Source: Paenibacillus humicola (GTDB taxonomy: Bacteria > Bacillota > Bacilli > Paenibacillales > Paenibacillaceae). Taken from it: a stretch of DNA of 64,000 bases. Position numbers and translations under genes: made by a program. The notes below the pieces were generated by a model. That model did no database searches and had not been told where the DNA came from. It saw only the letters and a list, made by a program, of their open reading frames with translations. This document shows, one piece after another, positions 55,458-63,906 of this stretch. The stretch covers positions 5,463,501-5,527,500 of the forward strand of contig NZ_JAQGPL010000001.1 of the NCBI RefSeq assembly GCF_028826105.1, in the 5' to 3' direction. How positions within the stretch are numbered: the stretch's first letter is position 1; the number at the start of each line of letters is the position of its first letter.

Positions 55458-56621
55458 TCAGTCCTTCTGCTCGGATTTCGAGATGCGTTCCATGCCGGAA
55501 TGGACGATCTGAACGCGCGCGTCCACATTGACCTCCAGCTGCGGCAGCCGGTCGTTCCAGCCGTTCTTCAGCGTTTTCCAGCGCTGCGGATACTTGCGGT
55601 GAAGCTTCCGGCCAAAGCCGACAGCGTCGGCTTTATACGTTTTGCACAGCTTGTTCAGCATGGCCAGCGCCTGTTCCCGAACGAGCCCGCTGATCCGCGT
55701 TTCCAGCCGGTCGACTGCCGCCCGGTCGGTATAATCCAAACGGATCGGGGTCGACGTCCCCTCGGCTTCCGCTTTCAGCCGGATCGCGAACGATATCCGG
55801 TCCCCTTTTACCTGCGGAGTTACGCTGGAGCGAAAATGGGTCAGGTTGAACGACATGGCCGGCTGTCCGGGAAATTTCGTATTCAGGACGATGACATGCG
55901 ACCCGATTTCCTTCTTGATCCACCGCAGCATTTCCGTTTCGTCGTCCGACAGCCACCCGGCCATCTTATCGTGGCGGAAAACGGCGGTTTCGCTGATTCG
56001 CATCGTTCCCTGTCCAACCGGCGCAATGCCCGCGGCCGTCGCTTCCAGCCCATCCTGATCGAGCCGGGGCAGAAACTGGAACAGCTTCATCTGCCCGGAC
56101 GACGGGCGGCTGTTCTTGTTCATGAAATACAGCTTCCAGGCATCGGACGGCACGGTTTCCAGCTCTCTGGCCTTGCTAAGGACTTCCTTTGCCGGTACTT
56201 TGGAAATCAGCATCCAGCTGGTCAGGTTTTTGTTGCTCGACCGCCAGAAATAGTCCATCGGATCGTGAAGACCCCGTTTCGCCAGCGGCTCGCCGATGAC
56301 GATCGCCCGGGTCTGCGACATGAACAGCGTTTTCTTCGTCTGCTGCTGAAGCATATTGAGCGCGTCGTTCACCGTCACGCCTTCGGTCGAGAAGACGGCG
56401 AACGGCCGTCTTCCAGCCGTACCTCCGCCCCCCGCGCTGGCAGGCGGGGAAGGATTTTGCAGCTGGACCGTCACCGCGACCCGGTCATTCGGCGCCGCAT
56501 CGATCCCGATCCCCGATACGACGGTAATTTGCTCCAGGTTTTTCTGGCTCCAGCAGCCGCCGAGCAGCACAGCCGTCATCGCGCAGGAGCAGACAACGGC
56601 CAGGATGCGCATCGCGGTCAT
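55458..56621 (-). CDS. Spore germination lipoprotein, Ger(x)C family
   Basis: 387 residues from the ATG at 56621, which overlaps the gerA stop (ATGA). Lipobox VLLGGCWSQ with the lipidated cysteine near residue 23. Then the Ger(x)C domains: VSGIGIDAAPNDRVAVTVQL and the C-terminal domain ending in DARVQIVHSGMER. Outer-face subunit of the germinant receptor. Confidence 0.92.
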   Translation of the reverse strand: MTAMRILAVVCSCAMTAVLLGGCWSQKNLEQITVVSGIGIDAAPNDRVAVTVQLQNPSPPASAGGGGTAGRRPFAVFSTEGVTVNDALNMLQQQTKKTLFMSQTRAIVIGEPLAKRGLHDPMDYFWRSSNKNLTSWMLISKVPAKEVLSKARELETVPSDAWKLYFMNKNSRPSSGQMKLFQFLPRLDQDGLEATAAGIAPVGQGTMRISETAVFRHDKMAGWLSDDETEMLRWIKKEIGSHVIVLNTKFPGQPAMSFNLTHFRSSVTPQVKGDRISFAIRLKAEAEGTSTPIRLDYTDRAAVDRLETRISGLVREQALAMLNKLCKTYKADAVGFGRKLHRKYPQRWKTLKNGWNDRLPQLEVNVDARVQIVHSGMERISKSEQKD

Positions 56622-58150
56622 CGCCGTCCCTCTCTTGCCGAAGCCATGTTTTTTGCGGACCGTTTCCCCCACCACGGGATCCGGATCAGCGTTTTCATCG
56701 CCTGATCGGGCTTATACGGCGCAAGCGGGGACAAATAAGGCTTCCCCGCCGATTTGATCGAAGCCATATGGATGCCGAGCAGCACGAGACCGAGTACGAT
56801 GCCGTATAATCCAAGCAGCGAGGCGAGCAGCAGCATGAAAAACCGGAGTATGCGGACCGCCCCCGAAAGGTCGATCGAAGGGATCGTGAACGATGCGATC
56901 GCGGTGCCTGCCACAACGATAACCGTCGGCGGGGAGATGATGCCGGCGTTGACGGCCGATTCCCCGATCACGAGCGCGCCGACGATGCTGATCGCCGAGC
57001 CGATCGCCCGCGGCATGCGAACGCTCGCTTCGCGCAGTCCTTCGAAGGTCAGCTCCATGACGAGCGCCTCCAATAGGAGCGGGAACGGGACGCCCTCCCG
57101 CGCGGCAAGAATGCTGCTGAGCAGCTCCGGCGGAACCATTTCGGGATGGAAGGTAAAGATGCCGACGTACATGGCCGGGAACAGCAGCGTCAGCATAAAG
57201 CCGATATAACGGATCCAGCGGATGAACGTCGCCACCTCGTACGATAAATAATAATCTTCGGGCGTTCGCATCAGATGAAAAAACGTGCACGGCACCATCA
57301 GCGCGAACGGCGAGCCGTCGACAAGCAAGGCGACCCTTCCTTCCAAAATGCCGGCGGCGATATCGTCGGGCCGTTCCGTGCTGTACACGGTCGGAAAGAC
57401 CGAGGGCGCGGCATCGGCGATCAGCTCCTGAATGTAATGCGACTCGAGCACGCCTTCAAGGCGAATCCGCTCGAGCTTGCCGCGCACGTTGTCGACGACC
57501 TCCTCGTCGGCCTTGTCCCGCAAATAAAGCATGGCGACCTGCGTCCGGGTCACGGTGCCGACGGCGATCGTTTCGGCGGTCAGCCTTTTATTCTTGATCC
57601 GTCTGCGGATCAGGGAAATATTGACGCCTAGCGATTCGACGAAGCCGTCGCGCGGTCCGCGCACGACCCCCGTGGAGGACGGCTCCGTAATGCTGCGCGT
57701 CTCGTAGCCTTTCGTACCCGCCGCGACCGCGCCCTCGTAACCGTCGACCAGAATGACGGCGTTGCCGGAGAGCAGATGGTTCAGCGCCGCATCGACCGAA
57801 TCGGCGTGCCGGATATCGACCGCGGTCAGGACGGAGTTTCGCAGCCACTCGTAGACGTCTCCTCCTCCGGATGCGCCGGACTGCGTTTGACCGGCTCCGT
57901 AAAGCAGCGGCGACATCATATTTTGCTCCAGGGCGCTGATGTCCGACATTCCGTTGATCCACAGGACGGCGGCCGGAATCCGGTCCGCCCCGATCCGGAA
58001 TTCCCGGAATGCCAGGTCTGAGCTGCCCCCCAGCTCCTTGCGGATCCGGCGCAGATTGTCTTCAAGACCAGCCTCCAGCGGGATGGATTCCTGATCGCCT
58101 TGCCGCGGAACATGCTGCGAGACGGGGGTGTTATCCATGTTTTCTTTCAT
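56618..58150 (-). CDS. Spore germination protein, GerAA family
   Basis: 510 residues from the ATG at 58150 behind GAGGTTGG. Large N-terminal cytoplasmic domain (about 1-290, with DIRHADSVDAALNHLLSGNA and AVILVDGYEGAVAAGTKGYE) and a C-terminal five-helix membrane domain with the family motif HPEMVPPELLSSILAAREGV and a second conserved PFPLLLEALVMELTFEGLRE. A-type subunits oligomerise and may form the germination ion channel. A weak sigma-G-like promoter lies upstream. Confidence 0.93.
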   Translation of the reverse strand: MKENMDNTPVSQHVPRQGDQESIPLEAGLEDNLRRIRKELGGSSDLAFREFRIGADRIPAAVLWINGMSDISALEQNMMSPLLYGAGQTQSGASGGGDVYEWLRNSVLTAVDIRHADSVDAALNHLLSGNAVILVDGYEGAVAAGTKGYETRSITEPSSTGVVRGPRDGFVESLGVNISLIRRRIKNKRLTAETIAVGTVTRTQVAMLYLRDKADEEVVDNVRGKLERIRLEGVLESHYIQELIADAAPSVFPTVYSTERPDDIAAGILEGRVALLVDGSPFALMVPCTFFHLMRTPEDYYLSYEVATFIRWIRYIGFMLTLLFPAMYVGIFTFHPEMVPPELLSSILAAREGVPFPLLLEALVMELTFEGLREASVRMPRAIGSAISIVGALVIGESAVNAGIISPPTVIVVAGTAIASFTIPSIDLSGAVRILRFFMLLLASLLGLYGIVLGLVLLGIHMASIKSAGKPYLSPLAPYKPDQAMKTLIRIPWWGKRSAKNMASAREGRR

Positions 58151-58179
58151 CCGTACCAACCTCGCTCTCGGTATGCATG

Positions 58180-58211
58180 TAGTATGCGTCAACGAATGGG
58201 CGCGTTATCCA
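58180..58211 (-). promoter_or_regulatory. Weak candidate sigma-G promoter of the ger operon
   Basis: Minus strand: TGGATA (58206-58211), 19 bases, CATACTA (58180-58186). The -10 matches the sigma-G pattern exactly; the spacing is one or two bases long. Confidence 0.33.
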
Positions 58212-58222
58212 TTCTTCCCTGC

Positions 58223-58252
58223 GCATGGCCGGATTGCCTGTGCCGCATACTA
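58223..58252 (+). promoter_or_regulatory. Candidate sigma-G promoter of the 47-residue protein gene
   Basis: GCATG (58223-58227), 18 bases, CATACTA (58246-58252), matching the sigma-G -35 and -10 patterns. Transcription would begin near 58259, right before GGAGGTGATC (58261-58270). Confidence 0.45.
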
Positions 58253-58278
58253 AGGAACCGGGAGGTGATCCGCAGGAC

Positions 58279-58422
58279 ATGGAAAACAAAACGCATCGGG
58301 GCAACTACAAAGGCACGACGAATATGAAGGCGGAAAATCAGGACATGGCCTTCGTCAACGATACCGTCGAAGACGCCAAGTCCGTGACGAATTTCTCGCC
58401 GAAGCAGAAGAAGACCGATTAG
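58279..58422 (+). CDS. Small hydrophilic protein of unknown function, probable forespore gene
   Basis: 47 residues: it starts MENKTHRGNYKGTTNMKAEN and ends FVNDTVEDAKSVTNFSPKQK then KTD. The start is set by GGAGGTGATC, nearly identical to the full anti-16S complement; a longer frame from 58225 includes the promoter. There is no hydrophobic segment and no cysteine; the composition (Asn, Lys, Thr, Asp) resembles minor small acid-soluble spore proteins, but I cannot match it to a named Ssp family. Divergent from the ger operon with a sigma-G-like promoter, and followed by a bidirectional terminator. Confidence 0.75.
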   Translation: MENKTHRGNYKGTTNMKAENQDMAFVNDTVEDAKSVTNFSPKQKKTD

Positions 58423-58440
58423 TGAGTCTATGCCGGGCAA

Positions 58441-58483
58441 AAAAAATCCCGCCCGCAGCCGTTCTGGCCGCAGGCGGGATTTT
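58441..58483. terminator. Bidirectional terminator between the small protein gene and the oxidoreductase gene
   Basis: AAAATCCCGCC (58443-58453) pairs with GGCGGGATTTT (58473-58483), with GCAGCC/GGCCGC inside. A runs and T runs on both sides allow use from both strands. Confidence 0.85.
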
Positions 58484-58506
58484 GCTGTTTCTCACGCAAT
58501 CGCGGG

Positions 58507-59745
58507 TTAAACCCAAGCATCGACTGAATATCCGCGTTCTTCCCAGTACCCGATATGGTCTTCGTTGATCAGCTCGATGCGGTTCAGCCATTTGACCGAC
58601 TTGTACCCGTACATTTTCGGCACGATCAACCGCACCGGTCCGCCAAGGTCGCTCGGAATGAGCTTGCCGTCGTGAAGCATGGCGACCATGACGTCTCCCA
58701 TTTGGTTGACTTGATCCAGCGTCAACGCATCGGTATAAACGCCGTCGCCGGAATAGAATTTGACCGTTGTCGCCCCCGACTGCACGCCGGCCTGCTGCAG
58801 CAGCGTCTTCAGCGGAATGCCTTCCCAGGTGTTTTTGTACACCGACCAGCCGGTCACACAGTGAAAATCGCTTACCTGTACGGTCCGTTTCAGCTTGACG
58901 AACTGCTCCCAGTTCCAGCTCATCTTGTTGTCGACGAGGCCGTCGATGGCGAACGACCAGTTCGTGTCGTTGTATTTCGGAATCGGGGTTACCGTGTAAA
59001 TGCGGAACGTGCCGGTGCTGCCGCCGCCGATCGGCGGCGCCGAAGCGGGCAGCGGCTGCGGCAGCGGCGTCATGCTGTTGCCGTCCGTCTCGACCAGCTT
59101 ATCGACGGTCGGACTGGTGGCTCCGAGCGAATTGCCGAGCCAGCGCAGGAACGACGGGCCGAGCGTGATGGCAAGGCCCGCCCCGACGGCCGTCTTGATA
59201 AACGCCCGGCGCGTATAAACCGCTTGAGGTCCGGCCGGCGCCGGGTTGACGCCTTCGCCTACGCGGCCGGTCTTGACCGTAAGCCGGTGCGGCTCTTTCA
59301 GCCATTTCGTGCGGGTAATCGAATGGTAGATAATATAGGGCAGCCCGAGCCAGGTCAGCAAATCGTGCACGAGCAGCGCATTTCCGGAGATGCGCGGCCC
59401 GACCGCCTGGAACTGCCAGAGCAGCACGCCGGAGACGAGCCAGCCGAGCAGCAGGCCGAGCACGACGAACACGTTGCCCCGCTGCTTCGGCTTGCCCTTC
59501 AGCTGCTTCCAGTGCCTGCCCGCCAATATCAGATAATAGAGGACGGGAACGAGCGACGCGATGCCGACGACGATATGAATCCAGCGGATCCATACCCGGC
59601 CTTCGCCGAGAAAGCCGCGCCAGAAGCCGCCGAACAGAATCAGTCCGGTTAAAGAGAGAATGACGACGATCCATCCGTTCCATTTATGCAGGGCGGCAAG
59701 CTTTCTGCCGTATCCTTTTCGAAGCTTATCCAGCCAGCTTATCAT
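58507..59745 (-). CDS. Fusion of a heme-b-type membrane domain with a sulfite-oxidase-family molybdopterin domain
   Basis: 412 residues. Residues 1-150 hold four membrane helices (about 25-43, 52-76, 91-112, 122-142) with histidines H20, H57, H78, H127 and H141 placed like heme ligands. A Tat-like motif YTRRAFIKTAVGAGLA (RR at 179-180) and a fifth hydrophobic segment follow. The oxidoreductase molybdopterin domain spans about 245-412. The Mo-ligating cysteine is C296 in SDFHCVTGWS, with GDGVYTDALTL and a C-terminal GYKSVKWLNRIELI. It looks like MsrQ-type and MsrP/YedY-type functions in one chain. Substrate unknown (oxidised methionine or other S/N-oxides). Site GGGAGGAGATG precedes the ATG. 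Confidence 0.85.
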   Translation of the reverse strand: MISWLDKLRKGYGRKLAALHKWNGWIVVILSLTGLILFGGFWRGFLGEGRVWIRWIHIVVGIASLVPVLYYLILAGRHWKQLKGKPKQRGNVFVVLGLLLGWLVSGVLLWQFQAVGPRISGNALLVHDLLTWLGLPYIIYHSITRTKWLKEPHRLTVKTGRVGEGVNPAPAGPQAVYTRRAFIKTAVGAGLAITLGPSFLRWLGNSLGATSPTVDKLVETDGNSMTPLPQPLPASAPPIGGGSTGTFRIYTVTPIPKYNDTNWSFAIDGLVDNKMSWNWEQFVKLKRTVQVSDFHCVTGWSVYKNTWEGIPLKTLLQQAGVQSGATTVKFYSGDGVYTDALTLDQVNQMGDVMVAMLHDGKLIPSDLGGPVRLIVPKMYGYKSVKWLNRIELINEDHIGYWEERGYSVDAWV

Positions 59746-59840
59746 CCGGCATCTCCTCCCGAATGCGTCCTCCCGATGCGGAAGCGCTCATCCTTCTTTG
59801 TTCGTTCCGGGTTATCCCTGGGCTGCATCGGCCCAAACGG

Positions 59841-59876
59841 ACCGAAAACCCGGGTATATTCATCCCGGGCTTCGGT
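59841..59876 (-). terminator. Terminator-like hairpin after the OmpR-type kinase gene
   Basis: ACCGAA (59841-59846) and CCCGGG pair with CCCGGG and TTCGGT (59871-59876); minus-strand RNA has TTTTCGG within the distal side. Confidence 0.55.
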
Positions 59877-59879
59877 TCC

Positions 59880-60938
59880 TCAGGCGGCGGGCACCGTGAA
59901 CCAGAACGTGCTGCCCCCTGCTTTCCCGCAGTCGACGCCGATTCGGCCGCCGGCCTGCTCGACCAGCGATTTGGCGATCGACAGCCCGAGCCCCGCTCCG
60001 CCGCTGTTTCTCGTCCGGGAGCGGTCCACCCGGTAAAACCGCTCGAAGATCCGCGTCCGTTCCGCCTCCGGCACGCCCTGTCCCTGGTCCGACACGGTGA
60101 TCCGGACCATCGCGCCGGTCAGCTGCTCGCCTTCGATGCGGACGACGCCGCCGGCAGGCGAATGGCGCAGCGCGTTCTCGAGCAGATTCTGGATGACGCG
60201 CTGCAGCGGCTGCGACGGCATCGCGCAGCGCAGCGTCCGTTCGGGCATCCGCACGTCAAGCGCGACCGAACCCGCTTCCGCGAGCGGCGCGAACCGCGGC
60301 AGCAGCTCGATCAGCACGTCTTCGAGCAGGCTCGTCTCCGGCTGCTCGGTCTCCCTGCGGCGGAGCGCGCCGGGCATTTCGGCCGCATCGAGCGTCGACA
60401 GCTCGAAGAGCTGGCGGATCAGGTTGCCGAGGCGGACCGACTCGGAGCGGATCGTGCCGATATACCGGCGGACGATCGCCTCGTCCTGCAGAACGCCGTC
60501 CTCGAGCGCTTCGGCGTAAGCCTGCAGGGAGGCGAGCGGCGTCCGCAGGTCGTGCGCCATGTTGGCGACGAGCTCCCGCCGCGCGCCTTCGGCCGCCTGC
60601 AGCTGCTTAAAGCTTGCCTCCAGCTTCCAGCCCATTTCGTTGAACTGCGACGCCAGCGCCTTCAGCTCCGCCGGTCCGACAAGCGGAACCCGGGCGCCGA
60701 AATCGCCGTCGGCGACGCGCGCCGAGCCTTCGCCGATCCGTTTCACCGCAGCCTCGACCGGCCGCACGAGCATGAAATGCAGCGCCACCGAAAGGAGCCC
60801 GGCCGACAGCGAAACGACCGACAGCCACAGGAACTGCTTCTCCGACAGCAGCATGAACCGGTAGAACACAAGCAGCAGGACGACAATCACAGCCGTACTC
60901 GCGATATTGGCCGACAGCAAATAGACACGGAGCTTCAT
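59880..60938 (-). CDS. Sensor histidine kinase (HAMP-HisKA-HATPase)
   Basis: 352 residues. Two membrane helices (about 8-28 and 36-57) with almost no extracytoplasmic loop, so it probably senses the membrane or a partner protein. HAMP domain (58-110), HisKA with H129 in NMAHDLRTPLAS, N box NLLENALRHSPAGG, G1 VSDQGQGVPEAER and G2 GGAGLGLSIAKSLVEQ. Its start overlaps the regulator stop (ATGA). Signal unknown; the absence of a sensor loop resembles intramembrane-sensing kinases but ABC transporter genes of such systems are not visible here. Confidence 0.93.
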   Translation of the reverse strand: MKLRVYLLSANIASTAVIVVLLLVFYRFMLLSEKQFLWLSVVSLSAGLLSVALHFMLVRPVEAAVKRIGEGSARVADGDFGARVPLVGPAELKALASQFNEMGWKLEASFKQLQAAEGARRELVANMAHDLRTPLASLQAYAEALEDGVLQDEAIVRRYIGTIRSESVRLGNLIRQLFELSTLDAAEMPGALRRRETEQPETSLLEDVLIELLPRFAPLAEAGSVALDVRMPERTLRCAMPSQPLQRVIQNLLENALRHSPAGGVVRIEGEQLTGAMVRITVSDQGQGVPEAERTRIFERFYRVDRSRTRNSGGAGLGLSIAKSLVEQAGGRIGVDCGKAGGSTFWFTVPAA

Positions 60939-61696
60939 GGCTGTCCCTTGGCATCGAACTTGTAGCCGATGCCCCAGACGGTTTTGATCCAGCGCGGCTC
61001 CGAGGGCGTGCGCTCCAGCTTCTCGCGCAGCCGCCGGATATGCACTGTTACCGTAGTCGTATCGCCTTCGAAGTCAATATCCCATACCCGGCTCAGCAGC
61101 TGACTGCGCGAGAAGACGCGGCCGGGGTGCTCCGCCAGCGTCAGCAGCAGGTCGAACTCCTTCACCGTCAGCTCCGGCTCCGCCCCGTCCGCCTCGACAC
61201 GTCGCTCGTCGGGATAAATCGACAAGTCGTCGTAGCGAAGCGCCGCCGCGGACGACGCACGCCCGGCTGCGTCCGTTCCAACATCCTGACCGCCGGCTCC
61301 ATCCGCCGTCCTGCCGATCCCCGCCTGTGCGGCGGAGGTTCGGCGCAGGATGTTCTTGACCCGCAGCACCAGCTCGCGCGGACTGAAGGGTTTGGTCATA
61401 TAATCGTCTGCGCCCATGGTCAGTCCGAGCAGCCGGTCCGGTTCCTCGCCGCGCGCCGTCAGCATGATGACCGGCACGTCGCTCGTCTGCCGCACCGTCT
61501 CGCACACCTGCCAGCCGTCGACGCGCGGCATCATGAGGTCGAGCACGAGCAGGTCCGGCTTGTGATCCTCCCACAGCCGCAGCGCCTCGGCTCCGTTGTG
61601 CGCGGTTTGGACGGCGTAGCCTTCCCGCTCCAAATATCTGCGGCATACATCGGTAATATTCGTTTCGTCATCCGCAATTAAGATTGTGCCGGCCAT
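60935..61696 (-). CDS. OmpR-family response regulator
   Basis: 253 residues. Receiver domain with DD pair (residues 9-10), phosphoacceptor D53 in LLVLDLMMPRVDG, T in MLTARG and K in MTKPFSPREL. Winged-helix DNA-binding domain at about 160-250 (LTVKEFDLLLTLAEHPGRVF, VTVHIRRLREKLE). The linker (about 120-152) is Ala/Gly-rich and longer than usual. The site GGAGGTACAGCC precedes ATG. A TATAAT lies about 40 bases upstream (around 61730-61735). Confidence 0.94.
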   Translation of the reverse strand: MAGTILIADDETNITDVCRRYLEREGYAVQTAHNGAEALRLWEDHKPDLLVLDLMMPRVDGWQVCETVRQTSDVPVIMLTARGEEPDRLLGLTMGADDYMTKPFSPRELVLRVKNILRRTSAAQAGIGRTADGAGGQDVGTDAAGRASSAAALRYDDLSIYPDERRVEADGAEPELTVKEFDLLLTLAEHPGRVFSRSQLLSRVWDIDFEGDTTTVTVHIRRLREKLERTPSEPRWIKTVWGIGYKFDAKGQP

Positions 61697-61891
61697 GGCT
61701 GTACCTCCGTTTCGGCAATGTGTTTACATTTATTATACATGGGCGCGAGAAGGGCGAACATCCCGCTGGATTCCTCTTTAGTTTACCGAAGGCGTGTAAC
61801 GGTTCGCGAACGGATGTCTTAATGAAATCGAACGAAAAGATTACGAAAGTATTAACTGATAACCATTGGTTAGTCAAACGGCGAACGAAGA

Positions 61892-61937
61892 ACGGGAGGT
61901 TCACCACCGGCGCCTAATTACCGGGTGAACCTCCCGT
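61892..61937 (-). terminator. Terminator-like hairpin after the LuxR-type regulator gene
   Basis: ACGGGAGGTTCACC (61892-61905) pairs perfectly with GGTGAACCTCCCGT (61924-61937), loop of 18; a weak T-rich tail (TTCTTCG) follows on the minus strand. Confidence 0.7.
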
Positions 61938-61958
61938 ATCGATGTCGATGTCGAACCT

Positions 61959-62648
61959 TCAATCGACCAAACCGCCGCGAATGGCGATCACAACCGCCTG
62001 CGTGCGGTCTGCGGCCTGAAGCTTGCCCAGAATGCGATGTACGTGCGTTTTTACCGTACCCTCCGAGATGTGCAGCGTTTCGGCAATTTCGAAGTTCCGT
62101 TTGCCGTAAGCCATCATTTGCAGCACCTCCAGCTCCTTCTCCGTGAGCGGTTCACCCGAGGCAGTGGATACGGCTGCACGATCCCGTTCCGTCCGCTCCG
62201 TCTTCATCGCCTGGGCCAGCGCTTTGGAAGCCGTCGTGCTGTGGTAAATGGCCGAACCGCGGTGCGCCATGCGGATGCCCTCCAGCAGCGTTTTCGTATC
62301 GGAATCCTTCAGCAGATAACCGGTCGCACCTGCCCGGATGCCTTCAGCCACATAGGTTTGGACATCGAAAGTAGTAAGCAGCATCACTTTGATGCCGGCG
62401 CCGGCGGACTGGATTTCGCGCGTTGCCTCAATCCCGCTTTGCCCCGGCATTTCGATGTCCATCAGCACGAGATCCGGCTTCAGCTTCAAGGCGAGGGAGA
62501 CCGCTTCCACGCCGTCGCCCGCTTCACCGGTCACTTCCATATCCGGCTGCGCCCCGATAATAAACCGGAGCCCTTGCCGGACGATCGGCTGGTCGTCCGC
62601 CAGCATGATGCGGATCACGCCCTGCAGCGTTTCCTCCTTCTCCGGCAC
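61959..62648 (-). CDS. NarL/LuxR-family response regulator
   Basis: 229 residues from a GTG at 62648, 8 bases after GGAGG and three bases after the kinase stop. Receiver domain with D64 in LVLMDIEMPGQSG and K114-type TGYLLKDSD segment. C-terminal LuxR helix-turn-helix (EPLTEKELEVLQMMAYGKRN, SEGTVKTHVHRILGKLQAAD). Pairs with the kinase encoded just upstream. Confidence 0.94.
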   Translation of the reverse strand: MPEKEETLQGVIRIMLADDQPIVRQGLRFIIGAQPDMEVTGEAGDGVEAVSLALKLKPDLVLMDIEMPGQSGIEATREIQSAGAGIKVMLLTTFDVQTYVAEGIRAGATGYLLKDSDTKTLLEGIRMAHRGSAIYHSTTASKALAQAMKTERTERDRAAVSTASGEPLTEKELEVLQMMAYGKRNFEIAETLHISEGTVKTHVHRILGKLQAADRTQAVVIAIRGGLVD

Positions 62649-62651
62649 CGA

Positions 62652-63833
62652 CTACCCCTCCCCTTCGATCGGAATTTCCGCCCGCACGGCAAGCCCGTGC
62701 GGAGGATTGAACGCCCAGGTCAGGCGGCCGCCCGCCGCTTCGCAGCGCTGAATCATGCCCTTGATTCCGAAATCCGGCTGCAGGTCCGTATCGCCCGAAA
62801 CGATCCCGTCGTCGGTTACGTGCATGACAATGGCTCCGTTCTCCTTCTGCAGGCCGATGCGGACGGTCCCGGCATGCGAATGCTTCATCGCGTTCGTGAG
62901 CGCTTCCTGCAGGATGCGATAAAGCGCCGTGCCGGCAGCCATCGGCAGCTCGGGGAAAACGTCCTCGTCGCATTCGAACTGAACATGGATTCCCGAATGC
63001 GCGGCGCATTGGCTGACCAATCCCCGCAGCGCGCTCAGGCTGAGCCCGGATTCGTCGGCGCTCCAGTCGCGGACGGCCGAGCGAATTTCGCCCATCGCCT
63101 GCCGCGCAACGCCAAGCATGACCGGAACCTGCTCCGCCGCTTCTTCGGCCCTGCCGGGAAGCATCATTTCCACTGCCTGCAGCTGAATGATGAGCGAGGT
63201 CAGCTGATGGCCGATGCCGTCGTGGATGTCCCGGGCCAGGCGGGTCCGTTCGGACAGCGCCGCATACCTCATCGAATGCACCGCTACCTCCTGCAGCTCG
63301 AGATGGGCCTGCTGCAGATGCCAATGGGCTTCGTGAAGCTCATGCAGATGCCGTTTGCTGATGCGTGCGCCCTCCTTGAAAAACGAAATGCCCCTGGTGC
63401 CCAAATACAGCCCGATCGGGCCGAACAAATAATTGACGGGGTCCGGCGCATAGCGATTCATGAAACAGATTGCGGCCAAGGTCGCCGCCAGTCCCGCAAC
63501 GGAACTCCTTATCAGCCGCTGCGGCGTGATGCCGAGAAGCCAAATCAGCGGCCACAGCATGCTCGATACGTAATTGCCGTTCGCAAAGCCGGTCCCCGGG
63601 TCGGGATGGCGGTAATCGAGAACAAGCGCGCCGAGCAGAATCAGTACGGTCAGGGCGGCATACTGCCGAAAGCTCCATTTCTCATGGTGAAGCCAAATAA
63701 AAACCATATAGGCCGCCAGCACGACCGCGATCACGATCCCGTCAGCCCACGCCAAGGCGGTATGCTTGCCGTATTGGACGAACAGAAACACCGTGGCGAT
63801 CGTTACAACCAAACGGACGGGCAATTGCCCCAT
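62652..63833 (-). CDS. NarX-type sensor histidine kinase (HisKA_3)
   Basis: 393 residues from the ATG at 63833; the TTG at 63845 touches the ribosome site GAGGAG. Four to six membrane helices (residues 5-150), then dimerisation/phosphoacceptor helix with H204 in RLARDIHDGIGHQLTSL and a HATPase_c domain with LTNAMKHSHAGT and PDFGIKGMIQRC. The ATP lid is of the short HPK7 type. There is no PAS or other sensor domain, so the membrane part itself probably senses. Confidence 0.92.
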   Translation of the reverse strand: MGQLPVRLVVTIATVFLFVQYGKHTALAWADGIVIAVVLAAYMVFIWLHHEKWSFRQYAALTVLILLGALVLDYRHPDPGTGFANGNYVSSMLWPLIWLLGITPQRLIRSSVAGLAATLAAICFMNRYAPDPVNYLFGPIGLYLGTRGISFFKEGARISKRHLHELHEAHWHLQQAHLELQEVAVHSMRYAALSERTRLARDIHDGIGHQLTSLIIQLQAVEMMLPGRAEEAAEQVPVMLGVARQAMGEIRSAVRDWSADESGLSLSALRGLVSQCAAHSGIHVQFECDEDVFPELPMAAGTALYRILQEALTNAMKHSHAGTVRIGLQKENGAIVMHVTDDGIVSGDTDLQPDFGIKGMIQRCEAAGGRLTWAFNPPHGLAVRAEIPIEGEG

Positions 63834-63906
63834 GGCAGGCCTCAACTCCTCGACGATTCTCCAAGACTGATGATTTTAGTCTAATCGGTGAGCCGGCGCT
63901 TTGTCT

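Noticed and set aside
54543..56705. 720-codon open frame on the plus strand
   Set aside because: Antisense to gerB and gerC; no domain recognisable.
62037..63884. 615-codon open frame on the plus strand
   Set aside because: Antisense to the NarL-type regulator and kinase genes, which have all motifs.
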